Assembly (NCBI GenBank): GCA_012521315.1
Contig: JAAYMP010000003.1
Location: 1-18,411 of the forward strand
Source of the DNA: Bacillota bacterium
GTDB lineage: Bacteria > Bacillota > UBA4882 > UBA10575
Direction of reading: 5' to 3'
Length of the DNA: 18,411 bases
A model generated the notes under the pieces. It searched no databases, was not told the DNA's origin, and saw only the letters and a list, made by a program, of their open reading frames with translations. This document shows, one piece after another, positions 14,192-18,411 of this stretch. The position numbers were made by a program, and so were the translations under genes. Positions within the stretch are counted from its first letter, which is position 1, and every line of letters starts with the position of its first letter.

Positions 14192-15085
14192 TTAAAATTT
14201 ATAAGTTAATCCTAACATATGGGTATCCCCTAGGTCATCCCCTAAGATTACATAATCCACCGCGCAATGGTTTGCCTTTATCCCAAAACCGAAAGTCGTG
14301 TTCCCGTTCTCCGATCCGAATCTAATGGATAACAGGTCAATCTTCTGTTCGAGACCGATCCGGAAGCGGTTGTCCATCTGTTCCTTAGGGAGCTCCTCCA
14401 ACAAATCATAGATGGAAGCACTCACCAGCAGAGAATCGGTAATCCGGTAAGCGATCCCCGGGCGTACGTTGCGGATGTAGTAATATTTTGTCCCCAAGAT
14501 TGTAAATTCCGGACGGTTAATGTCCTGAATCAGTAATCCGAAAGTCAATCTGTCGTCGGCCTGACAAAAGAGGCTTAGGTCTAAGCCGATAAACTCTGCT
14601 GCGTCCCCCCCAAGGAAATAACCCCAATAATCATCAATCTGGAGACTAAAGTACATATACCTTATATTTCCCCCGATTGACAGTTGCGGGGTAATTTTTT
14701 TCGCCAGCGAAAAGACTAACCACCGGATTTTATTATCGATATAACCCAAAGTGCCATAACCCAGATCGGCTAGATAGTAATCGGCAATATTGATATAGCC
14801 GATGGCGTAGGCCATGTCCGACCTCTCGTTATATGAACCAACGGCAAGGAAATCATCGTAATTTACCGTATCCCGGTTGTTTAACGTTCTAGTCCAGGTA
14901 AATTCGGTTTTTTCCAATTGAACCAGGCCCGCCGGGTTCCAATAAACGGCATTAATATCGTCGGCCACGCCAATAAAAGCTCCTCCCATCCCGTGCGGCC
15001 TGGCCCCAACGCAGGCTAAGGCGCCATCGGCGATTAAAAATATAAAACCTAATACCAACAGGGTCGTCACCGGTTTCTTCTTCAT
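14192..15085 (-). CDS. Outer-membrane beta-barrel protein, PorV/UPF0164-like
   Basis: Exported protein of 297 residues. A signal peptide (MKKKPVTTLLVLGFIFLIADGALA) is followed by Cys25, with cleavage likely after ALA; ALAC is a poor lipobox, so a lipoprotein is less likely. The mature start ARPHGMGGAFIGVADDINAVYWNPAGL, quoted here only as ARPHGMGGAFIG and WNPAGL (about residues 28-54), is the hallmark of PorV/UPF0164/FadL-like barrels. The rest is a series of amphipathic strands with Tyr and Trp, and the protein ends LTYKF, the terminal aromatic signal used for outer-membrane assembly. The ATG at 15085 has AAGGAG nine bases upstream. No partner genes such as bam or lpt are in the window. It strongly implies that the organism has an outer membrane. 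Confidence 0.82.
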   Translation of the reverse strand: MKKKPVTTLLVLGFIFLIADGALACVGARPHGMGGAFIGVADDINAVYWNPAGLVQLEKTEFTWTRTLNNRDTVNYDDFLAVGSYNERSDMAYAIGYINIADYYLADLGYGTLGYIDNKIRWLVFSLAKKITPQLSIGGNIRYMYFSLQIDDYWGYFLGGDAAEFIGLDLSLFCQADDRLTFGLLIQDINRPEFTILGTKYYYIRNVRPGIAYRITDSLLVSASIYDLLEELPKEQMDNRFRIGLEQKIDLLSIRFGSENGNTTFGFGIKANHCAVDYVILGDDLGDTHMLGLTYKF

Positions 15086-15429
15086 CCTCCCACACTCCTT
15101 GGCTCATCCCTTGAACAATATCTTCATAAACCATCGACCCCAGTGGGGTTTATCGAGCAAAACAGCACCGACTTATTAACAAAAAAATTCCATTTTAAAA
15201 TAGATTTTCCTGCCACTGTTCGCACAAGATTTATCTTTACACATTATCTTTTAAACTTTGAAGGTCCGGCCCTTATTTCAAGTTTCAAAAATTTCCTTGT
15301 CCAACGGGTGCCTACTCCGCGCGACCCATTCCGTGTTCGCAGTGGGTCGATCAGATAAAAAAGAGCCGCCTGCGGCCAAGCGGCGGCTCCATAACGAACC
15401 TTATTAAACCTTATTCCTCTGCCCGAAGC
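15086..15429. other. Intergenic region of about 340 bases without a gene
   Basis: It holds the leader of the outer-membrane protein gene, with an inverted repeat ATAAACC (15126-15132) / GGTTTAT (15147-15153) around CCCCAGTGGGG. It also holds an inverted repeat CGACCCA (15322-15328) / TGGGTCG (15343-15349) and the terminator of the metallolyase gene. No convincing promoter or small gene was found. Confidence 0.6.
15357..15389 (-). terminator. Intrinsic terminator of the metallolyase gene
   Basis: On the minus strand GAGCCGCC (15382-15389), an 11-base loop, GGCGGCTC (15363-15370) and six T (15357-15362). Confidence 0.88.
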
Positions 15430-16821
15430 TTAAGGTTGATCCACCGATAATTCCTTCCATAAATCGGGCGTTTCGGTTTTGATCACTACCTCCAATTCCT
15501 CATCGCCGATCACTGTGTTGCGCCCTTCCGCGTATTCCCGGTCAACCCACTCTTTAATCCTTTGGATGCGGGGGTCCTTTTTATCGATGCGTTTATCCCC
15601 TTTTAAGTCAAAATACTGATTAATCCAGAAGGCGATTCCCGCGGCGCCGGAAGACTGGTTAACCGCCACGACCACGGGACGATTCAGGAGTTTTTCCGTG
15701 TTAAAGATGTTGTAGATCTCTTCGTCTTTCAAAAGACCGTCGGCATGAATCCCCGCCCGCGTAGAATTAAAGTAACGCCCGACGAACGGGGTCATCGGCG
15801 GGATCTTATAGTTCAACTCCTTGGTATAGTACTCCGCAATCTCGGTGATCACCGTCGGGTCCATCCCGTCCAAGGTTCCCCGGAGCGCGGCATACTCAAA
15901 AACCATCGCCTCCAACGGACAATTCCCTGTCCTTTCGCCGATTCCCAATAAAGTACAGTTCACCCCGGAACACCCGTAAAGCCAGGCGGTTCCGGCGTTG
16001 GCCACCGCACGGTAAAAATCGTTATGGCCATGCCACTCCAGTTGCGCACTGGGGATCCCCGCATGGTGCCACAAACCGTAAATGATCCCCGGAACGCTGC
16101 GGGGTAAGGCGACGCCGGGATAATTAACCCCGAAACCCATCGTGTCGCAAGCCCGGATCTTAATTGGGATCCCGCTTTCTTCGGAGAGTTTGTTCAGTTC
16201 AATGGCAAAAGGAACCACAAAACCGTAAAAATCGGCCCGGGTGATGTCTTCCAGGTGGACCCGGGGGATAATCCCAATCTCCAGCGCGGCTCTGACAATG
16301 GAGAGATACTTTTCCATGGCTTGCTTCCGTGTTAACTTTAGTTTATTAAAGATGTGATAGTCGGAAGCACTGGCCAGGATCCCCGTTTCTTTAATTCCCA
16401 TCTGTTTAACAAGCTGAAAGTCTTCCTTCACGGCCCGGATCCAACTGGTAATCTGGGGATATTCGTAGCCCAGCTCCATACAGCGCTCAACCGCTTCTTT
16501 ATCTTTCTTGCTGTAGAGGAAGAATTCGCTCTGGCGGATAATGCCTTTCGGGCCACCCAGTTTGTGCAGTAACTTATACAGGTGCACAATCTGCTCCACC
16601 GTATAAGGCTCACGCGCCTGCTGCCCATCGCGGAAGGTGGTATCGGTAATCCAGATCTCCTGCGGAGGGCGCATCGGCACGTGTCGGTGGTTAAACGGGA
16701 TCTTCGGCACTTCATCATAATTGTACAAATGCCGGTATAGATTAGGCTCTTGCACATCCTGCAACATATATTGATAGGCCCGTTGTTCCAACGTGTTGCT
16801 TCGCTTGTTAAACTCCAGCAT
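15430..16821 (-). CDS. DRE-TIM metallolyase, probable Re-citrate synthase (isopropylmalate/homocitrate synthase family)
   Basis: Cytoplasmic enzyme of 463 residues that condenses acetyl-CoA with a 2-oxo acid at a divalent metal. Visible motifs: TTFRDGQQ (61-68) with catalytic Arg64 and metal ligand Asp65, HLEDITRAD (189-197), HGHND (264-268, two metal-binding His), GIGERTGN (293-300) and STRAGIHADG (353-362). It lacks the C-terminal leucine-feedback domain of LeuA. The long N-terminus (LYNYDEVPKIPFNHR, then PPQEIWITD) and GGPKGIIRQSEFFLYS match my memory of the Clostridium kluyveri Re-citrate synthase group, which makes citrate from oxaloacetate in anaerobes. Isopropylmalate, homocitrate or citramalate synthase activity remains possible. 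ATG 16821 has GGAGGTGA five bases upstream. It is a single gene with its own promoter and terminator. Confidence 0.85.
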   Translation of the reverse strand: MLEFNKRSNTLEQRAYQYMLQDVQEPNLYRHLYNYDEVPKIPFNHRHVPMRPPQEIWITDTTFRDGQQAREPYTVEQIVHLYKLLHKLGGPKGIIRQSEFFLYSKKDKEAVERCMELGYEYPQITSWIRAVKEDFQLVKQMGIKETGILASASDYHIFNKLKLTRKQAMEKYLSIVRAALEIGIIPRVHLEDITRADFYGFVVPFAIELNKLSEESGIPIKIRACDTMGFGVNYPGVALPRSVPGIIYGLWHHAGIPSAQLEWHGHNDFYRAVANAGTAWLYGCSGVNCTLLGIGERTGNCPLEAMVFEYAALRGTLDGMDPTVITEIAEYYTKELNYKIPPMTPFVGRYFNSTRAGIHADGLLKDEEIYNIFNTEKLLNRPVVVAVNQSSGAAGIAFWINQYFDLKGDKRIDKKDPRIQRIKEWVDREYAEGRNTVIGDEELEVVIKTETPDLWKELSVDQP

Positions 16822-16849
16822 CTCGTCACCTCCGAGGTTATTTCTATCG

Positions 16850-16858
16850 ATTATACCA
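16850..16858 (-). promoter_or_regulatory. Extended -10 promoter for the metallolyase gene
   Basis: On the minus strand TGGTATAAT (TATAAT at 16850-16855), about 30 bases before the start codon. The -35 is weak (TTGGGA at 19 bases); the TG extension probably compensates. Confidence 0.6.
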
Positions 16859-16939
16859 TCTTTTTTACCATAAATCCCAAAGTCACACCAAGTATTAAGT
16901 ATACATCACCAGTTAACCAACTTTTCCCCGCTCTGAAGT

Positions 16940-16973
16940 AAAAAAAAGGCTGGTTACTTTTCGTAACCAACCT
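16940..16973 (-). terminator. Intrinsic terminator of the floA operon
   Basis: On the minus strand AGGTTGGTTAC (16963-16973), loop GAAAA, GTAACCAGCCT (16947-16957, one non-Watson-Crick position) and seven T. It lies about 50 bases after the stop of the partner gene. Confidence 0.85.
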
Positions 16974-17021
16974 TTCCTTGCCCGCCGTTTTTCCCGCGGG
17001 CCGCGATCACTTCTGAACACC

Positions 17022-17543
17022 TCAGGGTCGCCGTCGCCAAGGAACAGTCCGCCAGTCCGGTCTGGGCAAGACATGCGCCCAAAGAAGGGCGTCGTAAAGG
17101 TAACGGGCGTCAATTCCCCGTCCGTCGGGGTCGGCCGCTTCCTCCACCTCATCCGCGTCAGGAGAAAAGGCAACGCCAAAGTCCTTTGCGCCCCACTCCT
17201 CCAGTTGGCCGAAGAACCTATCCTCCTCCGCATCCCGGACCAGCCTCTCCTTTTCCGGTGCCAAAACCGTCGGGTTGGCGGGCGTACTCTTTTCTGCGGG
17301 AAGGGGCCTCCGTCCCGGCTCGGTCTTGGGTAAAGTGTTGGCCGGTCCCCTTTCTTCTTCCTCTTCTTCAGCCCACTCTTCCATCAGGATGGGCGGGAAG
17401 GAAAAGGGTTTTCCTGGCGGGAGTGGCCGGCCCCTTTCTTCGCCGGGCTTAACAGGCCGGGAAGGATTTTGTTCCTTCATCAACTTTTCCAGAAGATTGC
17501 CCAGCACGGAAAAGACCACAAATAGAAACCAAATCCACCCCAT
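17022..17543 (-). CDS. Membrane-anchored protein downstream of floA, unknown function
   Basis: Product of 173 residues: an N-terminal hydrophobic helix (MGWIWFLFVVFSVLGNLL), a long low-complexity Pro/Glu/Arg linker with an acidic run (about 54-65), and a short conserved-looking end (RYLYDALLWAHVLPRPDWR). The layout, an anchor then a flexible linker then a short terminal peptide, suggests a scaffold or tether on the cytoplasmic side. The start at 17543 lies 11 bases after the floA stop, and its ribosome binding site AGGAGTGG overlaps that stop codon, so the two are translated from one message. The context suggests a role in FloA membrane domains; nothing in the sequence proves it. I recognise no domain. 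Confidence 0.8.
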   Translation of the reverse strand: MGWIWFLFVVFSVLGNLLEKLMKEQNPSRPVKPGEERGRPLPPGKPFSFPPILMEEWAEEEEEERGPANTLPKTEPGRRPLPAEKSTPANPTVLAPEKERLVRDAEEDRFFGQLEEWGAKDFGVAFSPDADEVEEAADPDGRGIDARYLYDALLWAHVLPRPDWRTVPWRRRP

Positions 17544-17554
17544 CTAATCCACTC

Positions 17555-18411
17555 CTATTTTCTCAGATCGTCGGTCGCGTCGTTCAGCTTCGGCCCTTTA
17601 CCGATGGCATCCCGCATCGCCGTATCGGCCTGGATATTCTGGAGCTGGTAGTAGTCCATGACCCCAATCTTTCCGGAACGCAGCGCTTCCGCCAAGGCCC
17701 GCGGCACCTCGGCCTCGGCTTCGACCACGCGGGCCCGCATCTCTTGAACCATCGCTTTCATCTCCTGCTCCCGCGCCAGCGCCGCAAACCGGCGCTCCGA
17801 AGCTTTGGCCTGCGCAATGTTCTTGTCGGCTTCCGCTTGGTCGATCTGAAGTGTGGCCCCGATATTCCGGCCGACATCCACGTCGGCAATGTCAATGGAG
17901 AGGATCTCAAAGGCGGTCCCGGCATCCAACCCCTTCTCCAAGACCGTTCGGGAGATCCGATCCGGGTTTTCCAGAACATCCTTATGACTCTCCGACGAAC
18001 CCACCGTCGTCACAATTCCTTCCCCAACCCGGGCGATAATCGTAGCTTCTCCGGCCCCCCCAACCAGGCGGTCAATGTTGGCGCGGACGGTAACCCGGGC
18101 TTTCGCCTTCAGTTCGATACCGTCTTTGGCCACGGCCGAAATCTCCGGCGTCTCGATCACCCGCGGGTTAACACTCATCTGCACCGCTTCAAGAACGTTC
18201 CGTCCGGCCAGGTCAATGGCGGCCGCCCGTTCGAAAGTCAAATTGATCTCCGCCCGTTGGGCTGCGATCAAAGCATCGATCACTCGGTCCACATTACCGC
18301 CGGCTAAATAGTGGGCTTCCAGTTTATCCACGGTGATCTCCAATCCCGCTTTCTCCGCCTTAATCATCGGCAAAACAATCCGGGAGGGCGGAACCCGTCT
18401 TAAACGCATGG
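17555..18411 (-). CDS. floA: Flotillin-like protein FloA, 5' partial
   Basis: Membrane scaffold protein that organises lipid-raft-like microdomains on the inner membrane. The visible 284 residues begin MRLRRVPPSR, which in FloA proteins follows an N-terminal membrane segment of about 45-50 residues, so the real start lies beyond the right edge. Characteristic stretches include HYLAGGNVDRV, IDLAGRNVLEAVQMSVNP, RITVRAN-like ARVTVRANIDRLVGGAGE, LSIDIADVDVGRNIGA and QTDQAEADKNIAQAKA-like QIDQAEADKNIAQAKA. The Ala/Glu-rich coiled-coil end (EMRARVVEAEAEVP) is followed by IGVMDYYQLQNIQADT and a short polar tail. The SPFH domain is intact in the visible part. It is cotranscribed with the tethered protein downstream and ends at the shared terminator. 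Confidence 0.95.
   Translation of the reverse strand, partial: MRLRRVPPSRIVLPMIKAEKAGLEITVDKLEAHYLAGGNVDRVIDALIAAQRAEINLTFERAAAIDLAGRNVLEAVQMSVNPRVIETPEISAVAKDGIELKAKARVTVRANIDRLVGGAGEATIIARVGEGIVTTVGSSESHKDVLENPDRISRTVLEKGLDAGTAFEILSIDIADVDVGRNIGATLQIDQAEADKNIAQAKASERRFAALAREQEMKAMVQEMRARVVEAEAEVPRALAEALRSGKIGVMDYYQLQNIQADTAMRDAIGKGPKLNDATDDLRK

Noticed and set aside
15322..15349. tRNA-like or attachment-site-like hairpin (CGACCCA / TGGGTCG)
   Set aside because: No acceptor stem, anticodon arm or T-loop could be built around it, and no second copy or integrase was seen.

Overview
The window looks like a chromosomal segment of an anaerobic Firmicutes-type bacterium that probably has an outer membrane. 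Signs of Firmicutes are strong GGAGG-type ribosome binding sites, a FloA flotillin, a Clostridia-type citrate/isopropylmalate-synthase homologue, a class A penicillin-binding protein, and tandem LysM proteins without export signals. Signs of an outer membrane are a PorV/UPF0164-like beta-barrel protein ending in Phe (14192-15085) and a second, damaged, barrel-like gene (7489-8190). A diderm Firmicute (Limnochordia- or Halanaerobiales-like) fits best. That placement is inference, since no rRNA or marker gene is present.

Layout: 1-1788 carries the 3' part of a GH57 glycogen branching enzyme, a 46-codon basic ORF and a terminator. 1824-3971 is a class A PBP with a Cys-rich tail. 4029 to about 6000, on the minus strand, is a type I pullulanase whose 5' end has no canonical start in the correct frame. 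6213-6935 and 8393-9382 encode two leaderless, cysteine-patterned LysM-repeat proteins (four and five repeats). Between them lie a decayed HAD phosphatase remnant (7110-7309, minus) and a barrel-like gene with a stop codon inside its signal peptide. 9429-9869 (minus) is a small three-helix membrane protein.

10038-12777 is a compact regulatory unit. Two short-chain dehydrogenases are divergently transcribed from a promoter region built from nested inverted repeats, and a TetR-family regulator follows with its own promoter and palindrome. 12788-13068 has no gene but holds a terminator-like hairpin and a large nested stem-loop. 13069-14151 encodes a small unknown protein and a DUF2937-like membrane protein. 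14192-15085 (minus) is the outer-membrane protein, and 15430-16821 (minus) is a DRE-TIM metallolyase, probably Re-citrate synthase. 17022 to the right edge (minus) is a floA operon with a membrane-anchored partner.

The branching enzyme and pullulanase are both alpha-glucan enzymes, but they lie on opposite strands around the PBP and are not one operon. The most noteworthy items are the patterned-cysteine LysM pair with a 17-position pairing that could hide the ribosome binding site of the second gene, the nested operator between the two dehydrogenases, the interrupted barrel gene, the pullulanase start anomaly at a G8 run, and the unexplained structured element near 12.95 kb. No rRNA, tRNA, CRISPR array, insertion sequence or phage gene was seen.
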